A DNA stretch of 5,659 nucleotides from Alphaproteobacteria bacterium (GCA_018970965.1 JAGWVG010000125.1:1-5659); one strand, 5' to 3'; counted from the first letter of the stretch, positions 1 to 5,659 are shown. Translations and numbers: made by a program. Notes: generated by a model from the letters alone, not told the origin.

Positions 1-6
1 AGAATC

Positions 7-14
7 AGAGAGGA
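7..14 (+). promoter_or_regulatory. Shine-Dalgarno site of the acyl-CoA synthetase gene
   Basis: The purine run AGAGAGGA ends 6 nt before the ATG at 21. That is good spacing for a ribosome binding site, and it decides the start in favour of ATG 21. An in-frame TTG at 15, two codons upstream, touches the end of this purine run and has no room for its own site. Confidence 0.7.
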
Positions 15-20
15 TTGCCG

Positions 21-1577
21 ATGTCCGATGTTGCGGACCTGCTGACATTTGATGAGTTTCTGACGCATTGGGGGCGGGAACGGCCCGATCGGCTGGGGAT
101 GCGCGAAGAGGATCGCTTTTGGTCCTATGCCGATTTGGAAGATCGCACCGCGCGGGTGGCCTCTTTCCTGAAATCAGCGGGCCTTCAAAAGGGCGATCGT
201 ATCTGCTGGATTGGGAAGAACAGCGATATTTATTTTACGCTTTTTTACGGGGCAGCGCGCCTTGGCGTGGTGATGGCGCCGATTGGTTGGCGGCTCGCTC
301 CGCCGGAATGGGCCTATATTGTTAATGATACGCGCTCTAAAATTGTCTTTACCGGCCCGGGCTTTGACTCGACCGAGGACGCACTAAAGGGCCAATTGGA
401 CCATAGCCCCCGCTTTATTGGCGAGGCCGAAGCGCGGCAGATTGTTGCGCGGCAAGATCGCATCGCATTTGAGCCCGCACGCGCGGATGATGCCGTGCTG
501 CAACTTTACACCTCGGGCACCACAGGCAACCCCAAGGGGGTAGAGCTGTCAAACCGCAATCTCTTTGCGCTGCGCAAGGGAACGGCAGATGCGGGCCTTG
601 CCTATACGCAATGGGAAGATGATGAAGTGGTGTTGGTCGCCATGCCGTGCGCGCATATTGGCGGCACGGGCCTTGGCGTTATGGCACTCGCCAGTGGTCT
701 GCCCGGATATATCTTGGCAGAATTTACGCCTGATGGGCTGTTTGATGCAATTGAGACGGGCGGCGTCACGCGCTTCTTCATTGTGCCTGCTGCCTTGCAC
801 ATATTGTTGCAGCACCCCCGTTGCGCCACGGTGGATTATAGCCGGCTGAAATATATTCTCTACGGCGCGGCCCCAATCCCGCTCGAGCTTTTGCGCCAGT
901 GCATCCAGATGTTCGGCTGCGAGTTTATCCAAAATTATGGGATGACCGAAACCACCGGCACCATTGTGATGCTGCCACCGGAAGATCATGACCCCAATGG
1001 CAATCAGCGCATGCGCTCAGCGGGCAAGCCTCTGCCCGGCGTTGAGATTAAAATTGTCGATGGCGACGGGAATGAGCTGCCCGTGGGTGAAGTGGGTGAA
1101 GTCATCACCCGATCGTCCAACAATATGCTCGGCTATTGGAACCTGCCTGATGCCACACAAAAAACGCTGACAGGGGATGGCTGGGTACATACGGGCGACG
1201 CCGGTTATGTCGATGAAGATGGCTATCTTTATATTCACGACCGGGTGAAGGACATGATCATTTCGGGCGGAGAAAATGTGTATCCGGCCGAAGTGGAAAG
1301 CGCGATTTATGGTCATCCAGATGTGCTCGAAGTCGCGGTGATTGGCGTGCCCGATGACAAATGGGGCGAGGCCGTTAAGGCCGTTTGCGTGCCCAAGCCG
1401 GGGGCGACGATTGACCCAGAAAATGTCATCACTTGGGCGCGCGAGCGGATCGCAGGGTTCAAGGTGCCCAAGTCGATTGATATTATCGAGGCGCTGCCGC
1501 GCAATGCCAGTGGCAAGATTTTGCGTAAGGATTTGCGCGCACCCTATTGGGCAGGCCGCGATCGGCAGGTTAACTGA
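21..1577 (+). CDS. AMP-forming acyl-CoA synthetase (fatty acid--CoA ligase family)
   Basis: This cytoplasmic enzyme of the ANL (AMP-binding) superfamily would activate a carboxylic acid with ATP to an acyl-adenylate and then to the acyl-CoA. Starting at ATG 21 gives 518 residues, normal for medium/long-chain or aryl acid:CoA ligases. Visible motifs are the phosphate-binding loop YTSGTTGNPKG (about 163-173), YGAAP (281-285), the adenine-site YGMTE (306-310), the ribose-binding TGD (391-393) and the DRVKDMI hinge region (from 407), followed by SGGENVYPAEVE. The C-terminal domain carries the catalytic lysine in PRNASGK (K499). All key residues are present, so it should be active. The downstream acyl-CoA dehydrogenase starts 2 nt after the stop, which suggests one operon and a shared acid substrate. 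Chain length and class (fatty, dicarboxylic, aromatic or steroid side chain) cannot be read from sequence. FadD3/FadD13-like and PimA-like ligases are alternatives within the family, so no symbol is given. Family confidence is very high, substrate confidence low. Confidence 0.95.
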   Translation: MSDVADLLTFDEFLTHWGRERPDRLGMREEDRFWSYADLEDRTARVASFLKSAGLQKGDRICWIGKNSDIYFTLFYGAARLGVVMAPIGWRLAPPEWAYIVNDTRSKIVFTGPGFDSTEDALKGQLDHSPRFIGEAEARQIVARQDRIAFEPARADDAVLQLYTSGTTGNPKGVELSNRNLFALRKGTADAGLAYTQWEDDEVVLVAMPCAHIGGTGLGVMALASGLPGYILAEFTPDGLFDAIETGGVTRFFIVPAALHILLQHPRCATVDYSRLKYILYGAAPIPLELLRQCIQMFGCEFIQNYGMTETTGTIVMLPPEDHDPNGNQRMRSAGKPLPGVEIKIVDGDGNELPVGEVGEVITRSSNNMLGYWNLPDATQKTLTGDGWVHTGDAGYVDEDGYLYIHDRVKDMIISGGENVYPAEVESAIYGHPDVLEVAVIGVPDDKWGEAVKAVCVPKPGATIDPENVITWARERIAGFKVPKSIDIIEALPRNASGKILRKDLRAPYWAGRDRQVN

Positions 1578-1579
1578 CG

Positions 1580-2770
1580 ATGTCGGGCGATCTGGCGGCG
1601 TTTCGCGCTGACGTTCGGTCTTGGCTGGCAGCGAATTTGACGGACGAGCTGCGCGAGGTATCCGCCAGATCAACGAGCGTGTTTGTTGATAAACAACACA
1701 CGCTCAAATGGCAGGCCATCTTGCACAAAAAGGGCTGGGTCGCGCCCAGCTGGCCCGCCCAATATGGCGGCACGGGCTGGAGCGAGGCAGAGCGGCATAT
1801 TTTTGCTTCAGAATGCGCGCTGGCGGGTGCGCCACCCTTGGCGCCCATGGGCCTGCGCATGGTGGCTCCAGCCATCATGCATTATGGCACTGAAGCGCAA
1901 AAGGCGCAGTATTTGCCGCGCATCCTTTCTGGCGAAGATTATTGGTGCCAAGGCTATTCTGAGCCGGGGTCGGGCTCTGACCTTGCGTCGCTATCGCTTC
2001 GCGCGGAACGCGATGGCGATCATTATATTCTCAACGGGTCCAAAATCTGGACGACGCACGCGCATTTTGCCAACAAGATGTTCTGCCTTGTCCGCACCAG
2101 CCGCGAGGGACGACCCCAACAGGGCATTACCTTCCTGCTGCTTGATATGGATACGCCCGGCATCACAGTGCGGCCGATCCATTCCATTGCAGATGATCAT
2201 GATTTTAATCAGGTCTTTTTTGAAGACGCGCGTGTGCCTGTATCGGGCCGGCTGGGAGAGGAGGATCATGGCTGGAGTGTCGCCAAATATCTGCTCGAAT
2301 TTGAACGCGCCGTTGCCCATTCTGCTGGGTTGAAAGCGGCGCTGTCAGAGATTGTCCGGCACACCCGCGCTTTGCCGGCGGGCGACGGCGGGGCGATGCT
2401 CGATCAGCCTGATATACGCCGCCGGATTTCTGGGCTTGCCGCCCAAATTGATGCAATTGAGGCAAGCGAAGATGTTGTGATGGCGCAGGTGGCGCGCGGA
2501 CGGAACCCCGGCCCGGCGGCGTCAATGCTCAAAATTCAAGGCACCGAGACTGCGCAAAAGGTTCAGGAATTGGCAGTCGAGCTTGCCGGCGATTATGCCG
2601 CTGTCAGCCAATATGCCGCGCGCCAACCGGGAAGCAATGTCGAGGCTATTGGCCCTGAAGTCGCCCTCACGGCAGTGGCGCGATATTTCAATGGCAGAGC
2701 CGCCTCCATTTACGGCGGCTCGAATGAAATTCAGCGCAACATCATCGCGAAAATGGTTCTGGGGCTATAG
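1580..2770 (+). CDS. Acyl-CoA dehydrogenase (FAD-dependent, large-subunit/PimC-like type)
   Basis: This 396-residue flavoprotein would oxidise an acyl-CoA to the trans-2-enoyl-CoA, passing electrons to ETF. The order is an alpha-helical N-terminal domain with WPAQYGGTGW (about 58-67), then the beta domain with the FAD/substrate signature CQGYSEPGSGSDL (123-135) and GSKIWTT (153-159). The C-terminal helical domain ends in YGGSNEIQRNIIAK (378-391). The glutamate of the YEGT motif used by MCAD/SCAD is replaced by G379. E242 in LEFERAV sits where isovaleryl-CoA-type dehydrogenases carry their base and is the likely substitute. The overall look matches, from memory, proteins annotated as pimeloyl-CoA dehydrogenase large subunit, which usually have a small-subunit partner next door. 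None follows here. ATG 1580 lies 2 nt after the synthetase stop. Its Shine-Dalgarno is weak (AGG at 1567-1569, 10 nt spacing), so coupling to upstream translation is likely. The substrate is unknown. Confidence 0.94.
   Translation: MSGDLAAFRADVRSWLAANLTDELREVSARSTSVFVDKQHTLKWQAILHKKGWVAPSWPAQYGGTGWSEAERHIFASECALAGAPPLAPMGLRMVAPAIMHYGTEAQKAQYLPRILSGEDYWCQGYSEPGSGSDLASLSLRAERDGDHYILNGSKIWTTHAHFANKMFCLVRTSREGRPQQGITFLLLDMDTPGITVRPIHSIADDHDFNQVFFEDARVPVSGRLGEEDHGWSVAKYLLEFERAVAHSAGLKAALSEIVRHTRALPAGDGGAMLDQPDIRRRISGLAAQIDAIEASEDVVMAQVARGRNPGPAASMLKIQGTETAQKVQELAVELAGDYAAVSQYAARQPGSNVEAIGPEVALTAVARYFNGRAASIYGGSNEIQRNIIAKMVLGL
2765..2770. other. Palindromic CTATAG shared by two convergent stop codons
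   Basis: The six bases CTATAG read the same on both strands. The acyl-CoA dehydrogenase ends with TAG at 2768-2770 on the plus strand, and the glutathione transferase ends with TAG at 2767-2765 on the minus strand. The two coding regions therefore overlap tail to tail by exactly 6 bp, leaving no intergenic space for a conventional terminator. Confidence 0.93.
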
Positions 2771-3412
2771 CGGCGCCGAAGGCGCGTCGGGGCGATTGTC
2801 GCGCTCGCGTTGGCGTGCGGATTTAAACCCAGGTCGATCTTTGAGCCGCTGATACCAGCTTTGCGTCAGCGGCCCCAATTCAGCATCATAGCCAAAGCTG
2901 CTCGCCAGATGCACGGCATAGCCGACGCAGATGTCGGCAATCGTAAAGCGCCCGCCGGCCAGCCAATCGCGGCCATCTTCCAGCTCGGTTTCAATTGCTT
3001 TGGCGCGGCCCATGAAGAAGGCTTTATAGTCGTCCACTGCTTGTGGTAGACGCCGCTCTTCGGGCTCCAACCTTGTATAACGCAGCACAATGGTCAGCGG
3101 GAAGGTGAGGGTCGCATCACTGCGGTGCAGCCAGTTGAGATAGGGGAGATAATCTGGCTCATCTGGACGTAGCTCCAGCGATGTGCCCGCCGCAATGCGT
3201 TGGCATATGGCGGCGCTTTCGGTCAGCAAATGGCCATTTTCTTCCCAAGCGGGGATGGTGCCCAGTGGGTTCACATCCTTAAATTCTTTGGCAAACCAGC
3301 GCGGCGGGAAGGCCCACATTTTGAGGTTCAGCGCAAAGCGCGCTTCTTCGGCCGCCCAGAGGCAGCGAAACGAGCGTGCCCCTTCGCAATGGTGCAAAAT
3401 GGGCAGTGTCAT
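2765..3412 (-). CDS. Glutathione S-transferase family protein
   Basis: This is a 215-residue cytosolic GST-fold protein, a usual length for the family. The N-terminal thioredoxin-like domain (about 1-80) contains HHCEGARSF (7-15), where C9 or S14 are candidates for the thiol-activating residue. It also contains the cis-proline segment NPLGTIPAW (48-56) and ESAAIC (65-70), where E65-S66 would contact the glutathione gamma-glutamyl group. The all-helical C-terminal domain carries the N-capping box FTIAD (156-160) and ends in a charged tail rich in R and D. It probably conjugates, reduces or isomerises an electrophilic substrate with glutathione, but the substrate is not predictable. The start ATG (3412-3410) overlaps the transporter stop as ATGA, so the gene is downstream in a transporter-GST operon. 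GST family membership is near certain. The open frame continues upstream to 3676, but that part lies inside the transporter gene and does not look like GST. Confidence 0.93.
   Translation of the reverse strand: MTLPILHHCEGARSFRCLWAAEEARFALNLKMWAFPPRWFAKEFKDVNPLGTIPAWEENGHLLTESAAICQRIAAGTSLELRPDEPDYLPYLNWLHRSDATLTFPLTIVLRYTRLEPEERRLPQAVDDYKAFFMGRAKAIETELEDGRDWLAGGRFTIADICVGYAVHLASSFGYDAELGPLTQSWYQRLKDRPGFKSARQRERDNRPDAPSAPL
2773..2785. other. Short GC hairpin just past the convergent stops
   Basis: GCGCC, then GAA, then GGCGC form a 5-bp stem with a 3-nt loop. It starts 2 nt after the dehydrogenase stop and lies within the last codons of the GST. Neither strand has a following T run, so it is not a standard intrinsic terminator. 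It could serve as a weak bidirectional 3' structure or be a chance product of GC-rich coding sequence. Confidence 0.25.
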
Positions 3413-4320
3413 ATTGAAATCTCCCGGGGTTTGGCGATGGCCAGGCGATGTTCCCGCCAAGCAATGTAAAGACCGCTGGCAATGATGATTGGCGCCCCCG
3501 CCCAAGTAGATGGGCCAGGCAGGACGCCCCAAATCAGCCAGCCATAGAGTGTCGACCAAATAAGCGCGGTATAATCCATCCCCACGACAGTAGAGACGGG
3601 GGCATAACGCAGCGATGCCGTCAGCGCGATTTGCCCAAGGCCGCCGCACAGGCCCAGGCCTGCAATGAGGCCCCATTGGCGCGCGTCATGGCTGGAATTT
3701 CCCCAAGACAACAAATCTCCCAAAGGCGCGGGCAAGGGCAGCAGATGCAACGCCAGCAGCATCATGGAGGTCAGCAGCGAGAAATAGAACACGGTGGTCG
3801 TGGGTGCCTCTGTTCGCCCCAGATCGCGCAATTGCAGGCTGATAATCCCAATCATCAGCGATGCGGTCAGGCCTACCAAAGCGCCTTTCAGCGGAAAGCC
3901 GCCACTGCCGGGCTGGATAACAATCAACACGCCCACAAAGCCAATCAGCACTGCGCCCCAGCGGTGCGGGCCGACACGCTCTTTCAGCACCAAGGCCGAA
4001 AGTAAGGTTGCGAAAATGGGGACAGTAAAGCCAAGTGTGGCGGCTTCCGCCAAAGGCAGCAGCAAAACGGCGCCAAACGTAAAGAACATGCCCGTCGCGC
4101 CCAAGAATGAGCGGCGCAAATGCGCGCCCAGACGCGCGGTCCTTAGGCTGGACAAACCGCTCGACAAGATGACCCATGTCAAAACAACGGGGATCGCCGC
4201 AAATTGCCGCCAGAACATAATTTCGGGCAGGCGAATGCCGCTTTCGCTGGCCAATTTGACGCACAGCGAAAGCGAAGACAGGCCAAAGACCGAAAGCAGA
4301 CGCATCCCCAGCGCCAGCAT
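3409..4320 (-). CDS. EamA/DMT-superfamily membrane transporter
   Basis: This is a 303-residue inner-membrane protein with about ten hydrophobic helices (roughly 7-23, 36-53, 71-90, 95-112, 120-137, 146-163, 176-194, 216-236, 243-267, 272-288) and two EamA repeats. The first repeat holds the family-typical LAEAATLGFTVPIFATLLSA (90-109) followed by KERVG. The second holds the equivalent ASLRYAPVSTVVGMDYTALI (235-254). DMT proteins move small metabolites such as amino acids, nucleotides or S-adenosylmethionine by exchange or ion coupling, and nothing here fixes the substrate or direction. I choose the ATG at 4320 because AGGA sits 7 nt upstream and the hydrophobic core starts at once. An in-frame ATG at 4413 would add 31 polar residues, has no ribosome site, and lies upstream of the candidate promoter. 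The gene overlaps the following GST gene by ATGA, a strong sign of co-translation. Confidence 0.92.
   Translation of the reverse strand: MLALGMRLLSVFGLSSLSLCVKLASESGIRLPEIMFWRQFAAIPVVLTWVILSSGLSSLRTARLGAHLRRSFLGATGMFFTFGAVLLLPLAEAATLGFTVPIFATLLSALVLKERVGPHRWGAVLIGFVGVLIVIQPGSGGFPLKGALVGLTASLMIGIISLQLRDLGRTEAPTTTVFYFSLLTSMMLLALHLLPLPAPLGDLLSWGNSSHDARQWGLIAGLGLCGGLGQIALTASLRYAPVSTVVGMDYTALIWSTLYGWLIWGVLPGPSTWAGAPIIIASGLYIAWREHRLAIAKPREISI
3421..3425 (-). promoter_or_regulatory. Shine-Dalgarno site of the GST gene
   Basis: GGGAG on the minus strand lies 8 nt before the GST ATG, inside the last codons of the transporter gene. It supports the start at 3412 over more upstream in-frame starts and implies some independent initiation in addition to coupling through the ATGA overlap. 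Confidence 0.65.
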
Positions 4321-4327
4321 CCGTCTA

Positions 4328-4331
4328 TCCT
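4328..4331 (-). promoter_or_regulatory. Shine-Dalgarno site of the DMT transporter gene
   Basis: AGGA on the minus strand is 7 nt before the ATG at 4320. It is the only well-placed purine motif near any of the candidate starts at 4413, 4356 (GTG), 4320 and 4305, so it decides the start. Confidence 0.55.
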
Positions 4332-4364
4332 GATGCGAAGATTGGCTTTTCGTCACGCAGGCTA

Positions 4365-4392
4365 GGCATAGGCCGCCCGTCTTGTTGTGCAA
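4365..4392 (-). promoter_or_regulatory. Possible promoter of the transporter-GST operon
   Basis: On the minus strand, TTGCAC (4392-4387) and TATGCC (4370-4365) are separated by 16 bp. They match the TTGACA/TATAAT consensus only about half, as is common in alphaproteobacteria. Transcription would start near 4358, giving a leader of about 40 nt before ATG 4320. The upstream box overlaps the TGTTG-TG-CAACA dyad, so a protein bound there could block this promoter. This is inference from weak matches. Confidence 0.25.
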
Positions 4393-4394
4393 CA
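4383..4394. repeat. Inverted repeat TGTTG-TG-CAACA
   Basis: Perfect 5-bp arms flank a 2-nt centre. With one mismatch the symmetry extends one further pair outward (C4381/G4396). It is the first of three dyads in the 134-bp divergent intergenic region and overlaps the possible -35 box of the transporter operon. Its size and place are operator-like, but no regulator family can be named. Confidence 0.45.
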
Positions 4395-4398
4395 GGAA

Positions 4399-4413
4399 AT
4401 GCGCGACGCGCAT
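4399..4413. repeat. Inverted repeat ATGCGCG-A-CGCGCAT
   Basis: Perfect 7-bp arms flank a single central A, making a 15-bp dyad, the longest in the intergenic region. It sits between the two divergent genes, about 40 bp upstream of proS and 80 bp upstream of the transporter start. The one-base centre favours a protein binding site over an RNA hairpin. It could be an operator for either gene, or chance in GC-alternating sequence. Confidence 0.5.
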
Positions 4414-4417
4414 GGGG

Positions 4418-4445
4418 TTGCGGTTGAGGGCGGCCCTCGGCTAAC
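4418..4445 (+). promoter_or_regulatory. Possible proS promoter giving a near-leaderless mRNA
   Basis: TTGCGG (4418-4423) and GCTAAC (4440-4445) are 16 bp apart and match consensus only partly. If used, transcription would begin only a few bases before the ATG at 4455, in keeping with the absence of a Shine-Dalgarno sequence. The third dyad fills the spacer between the two boxes. Weak call. Confidence 0.2.
4426..4438. repeat. Inverted repeat GAGGGC-G-GCCCTC
   Basis: Perfect 6-bp arms flank a single central G, ending 16 nt before the proS ATG. As DNA it is an operator-sized dyad that would lie in the core promoter of proS. As RNA it could fold only as a 5-bp GAGGG/CCCTC stem with a 3-nt loop. 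No T run follows, so it is not a terminator. Confidence 0.45.
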
Positions 4446-4454
4446 GCCGCTTTT

Positions 4455-5659
4455 ATGAAGCACGCTCTAACCACCACTCGCGCCCAGAATTTTGCTGCTT
4501 GGTATCAGGAGGTCATCTCCGAGGCAGACCTTGCTGAAGAATCGGGGGTGCGTGGCTGCATGGTCATCCGCCCTTGGGGCTATGGCATTTGGGAGCGTAT
4601 CCAAAAGCTCATGGACAACGAAATCAAGCTGGCCGGCGTTGAGAACTGCTATTTCCCGCTGTTCATTCCGCTCTCTTTCTTTGAAAAAGAGGCAGACCAT
4701 GTCGAAGGCTTTGCCAAGGAGATGGCCGTGGTCACGCACCATCGGCTGGTGGGAGATGGCAAGGGCAAGTTGGTACCTGATCCAGACTCCAAGCTGGAAG
4801 AGCCGCTGGTCGTCCGTCCAACCTCGGAAACAGTGATTGGAGCGGCAATGAGCCGCTGGGTGCAAAGCTGGCGGGATCTGCCCTTGCTGACCAACCAATG
4901 GGCCAATGTTGTCCGCTGGGAAATGCGCACCCGTATGTTCCTGCGTACGTCTGAGTTTTTGTGGCAAGAGGGCCATACTGCGCATGCCGACCGCGATGAT
5001 GCGATGGTCGAAACGCGCCGCGCGCTGGAAATGTATCGCGCCTTTGCCGAAGGCCCGCTTGCGATGCCAGTGGTGGCGGGTGAAAAGCCAGAAAATGAAC
5101 GCTTCCCTGGTGCTGTCGCGACCTATTCGATTGAAGCGATGATGCAGGATGGCAAGGCACTGCAAGCCGGCACCTCGCATTATCTGGGCACGGGCTTCGC
5201 AGAAGCAGCAGGCATCCGCTATCAGGATAAAGAAGGCGCACAGCAATATTGCCACACGACCAGCTGGGGCGTGTCCACGCGTCTGATTGGCGGCGTCATT
5301 ATGACGCATGGTGATGATGATGGTCTGCGCTGCCCGCCGCAAGTGGCGCCGCAGCAGGTGGTGATCATCCCCATGCTGCGTGACAGCGATGAGGATGACG
5401 CCATTCTTGATTATTGCCGCAGTCTGGCCGCCGAGTTGCGCAAGCAGAGCGCCTTTGGGGAGCCCGTGCGCGTGCTGTTGGATGTTAAAGCGACCAAGGC
5501 ATCCAACAAGCGCTGGGCATGGGTTAAGAAGGGCGCGCCGATCATTGTAGAAGTTGGCCCGCGCGATGTGGCAGGCGGCAATGTCGCGGTGCTGCGCCGG
5601 GATCGTCTGTATAAAGATGATGGCAAGCTGGCCTCATCTTTTGATCCGCGGGATGATTT
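4455..5659 (+). CDS. proS: Prolyl-tRNA synthetase, archaeal/eukaryal type, 3' truncated by window end
   Basis: This class II synthetase charges tRNA-Pro with proline in the cytoplasm. The window holds 401 codons plus 2 nt of a protein expected to be about 500 residues. Motif 1 surrounds VRGCMVIRPWGYGIWE (32-47). RPTSET (121-126) is the proline-binding loop. Motif 2 is VVRWEMR (152-158) through LWQEGHTAH (169-177). LQAGTSH (236-242) and CHTTSWG (266-272) line the site, and motif 3 is GGVIMTHGDDDGLRCPP (279-295) with R292. The anticodon-binding (HGTP) domain begins near 300. The anticodon domain's end and the C-terminal extension lie outside the window. Only about 100 residues separate motifs 2 and 3, so the bacterial INS editing domain is absent. 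These features mark the archaeal/eukaryal-type ProRS. ATG 4455 is the only possible start, as an in-frame TGA stands at 4425 with no other start codon between. No Shine-Dalgarno is visible. It is divergent from the transporter gene and probably an independent transcription unit. Confidence 0.96.
   Translation, partial: MKHALTTTRAQNFAAWYQEVISEADLAEESGVRGCMVIRPWGYGIWERIQKLMDNEIKLAGVENCYFPLFIPLSFFEKEADHVEGFAKEMAVVTHHRLVGDGKGKLVPDPDSKLEEPLVVRPTSETVIGAAMSRWVQSWRDLPLLTNQWANVVRWEMRTRMFLRTSEFLWQEGHTAHADRDDAMVETRRALEMYRAFAEGPLAMPVVAGEKPENERFPGAVATYSIEAMMQDGKALQAGTSHYLGTGFAEAAGIRYQDKEGAQQYCHTTSWGVSTRLIGGVIMTHGDDDGLRCPPQVAPQQVVIIPMLRDSDEDDAILDYCRSLAAELRKQSAFGEPVRVLLDVKATKASNKRWAWVKKGAPIIVEVGPRDVAGGNVAVLRRDRLYKDDGKLASSFDPRDD

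Noticed and set aside
225..246. AT-rich patch inside the synthetase gene that could look like a promoter
   Set aside because: It encodes an aromatic/hydrophobic stretch (DIYFTLFYG) in a continuous reading frame, with no gene start downstream that would need a promoter.
1083..1100. Perfect tandem 9-bp repeat GTGGGTGAA x2 in the synthetase gene
   Set aside because: It encodes VGE-VGE in the conserved G-E-x-G-E segment of this enzyme family, so protein constraint explains it.
1017..1673. Minus-strand open frame of 218 codons antisense to the synthetase end
   Set aside because: It is antisense to conserved catalytic motifs of the acyl-CoA synthetase and shows no domain of its own.
2773..2785. 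Intrinsic terminator at the convergent junction
   Set aside because: The stem has only 5 bp and neither strand has a T run after it, so I list it only as a hairpin of doubtful role.
3413..3676. N-terminal extension of the GST frame up to 3676
   Set aside because: The added 88 residues do not resemble the GST fold and lie inside the transporter gene in another frame. The GST ATG at 3412 has a good Shine-Dalgarno and the expected family start.
4321..4413. Longer transporter start at ATG 4413
   Set aside because: It would add 31 polar, cysteine-containing residues before the first helix and has no ribosome site. AGGA is correctly placed for ATG 4320 instead.
4467..5342. Long minus-strand open frame (291 codons) opposite proS
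   Set aside because: It lies wholly antisense to a clear ProRS with intact motifs. The translation is rich in H, R and C with no recognisable domain, typical of a shadow frame in GC-rich coding DNA.

Overview
The window reads as ordinary, compact bacterial chromosome, most likely from an alphaproteobacterium and plausibly a sphingomonad. That guess rests on moderately high GC (about 60% in a line counted by eye), the gene families, and the style of acyl-CoA dehydrogenase and glutathione transferase seen here. It is an inference, not a measurement. I see no tRNA, rRNA, CRISPR array, insertion sequence, phage gene or attachment site.

Layout: (1) 21-2770, plus strand, is a two-gene unit for fatty-acid-type catabolism: an AMP-forming acyl-CoA synthetase followed 2 nt later by an acyl-CoA dehydrogenase. 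Together they would activate a carboxylic acid to its CoA thioester and carry out the first (alpha,beta) oxidation. (2) 2765-4320, minus strand, is a second two-gene unit. A ten-helix EamA/DMT-type membrane transporter is transcribed first, then a small glutathione S-transferase-like protein, joined by an ATGA stop/start overlap. The two units converge and overlap by 6 bp in the palindrome CTATAG, which supplies the stop codon to both strands. (3) 4321-4454 is the only real intergenic region. It lies between divergent genes and holds three different short inverted repeats in a row, with weak promoter-like boxes. (4) 4455 to the window end, plus strand, is the first 401 codons of a prolyl-tRNA synthetase of the archaeal/eukaryal (short, INS-less) architecture. 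It is cut by the window edge.

The two catabolic genes probably work together. The transporter and GST are probably co-translated, but no substrate can be read from sequence. proS is an independent housekeeping gene. I found no strong evidence of a new multi-gene system. The points most worth a second look are the row of dyads in the divergent promoter region, the type of ProRS and its lack of a Shine-Dalgarno sequence, the shared palindromic stop, and the acyl-CoA dehydrogenase's missing canonical C-terminal glutamate and missing small-subunit partner.
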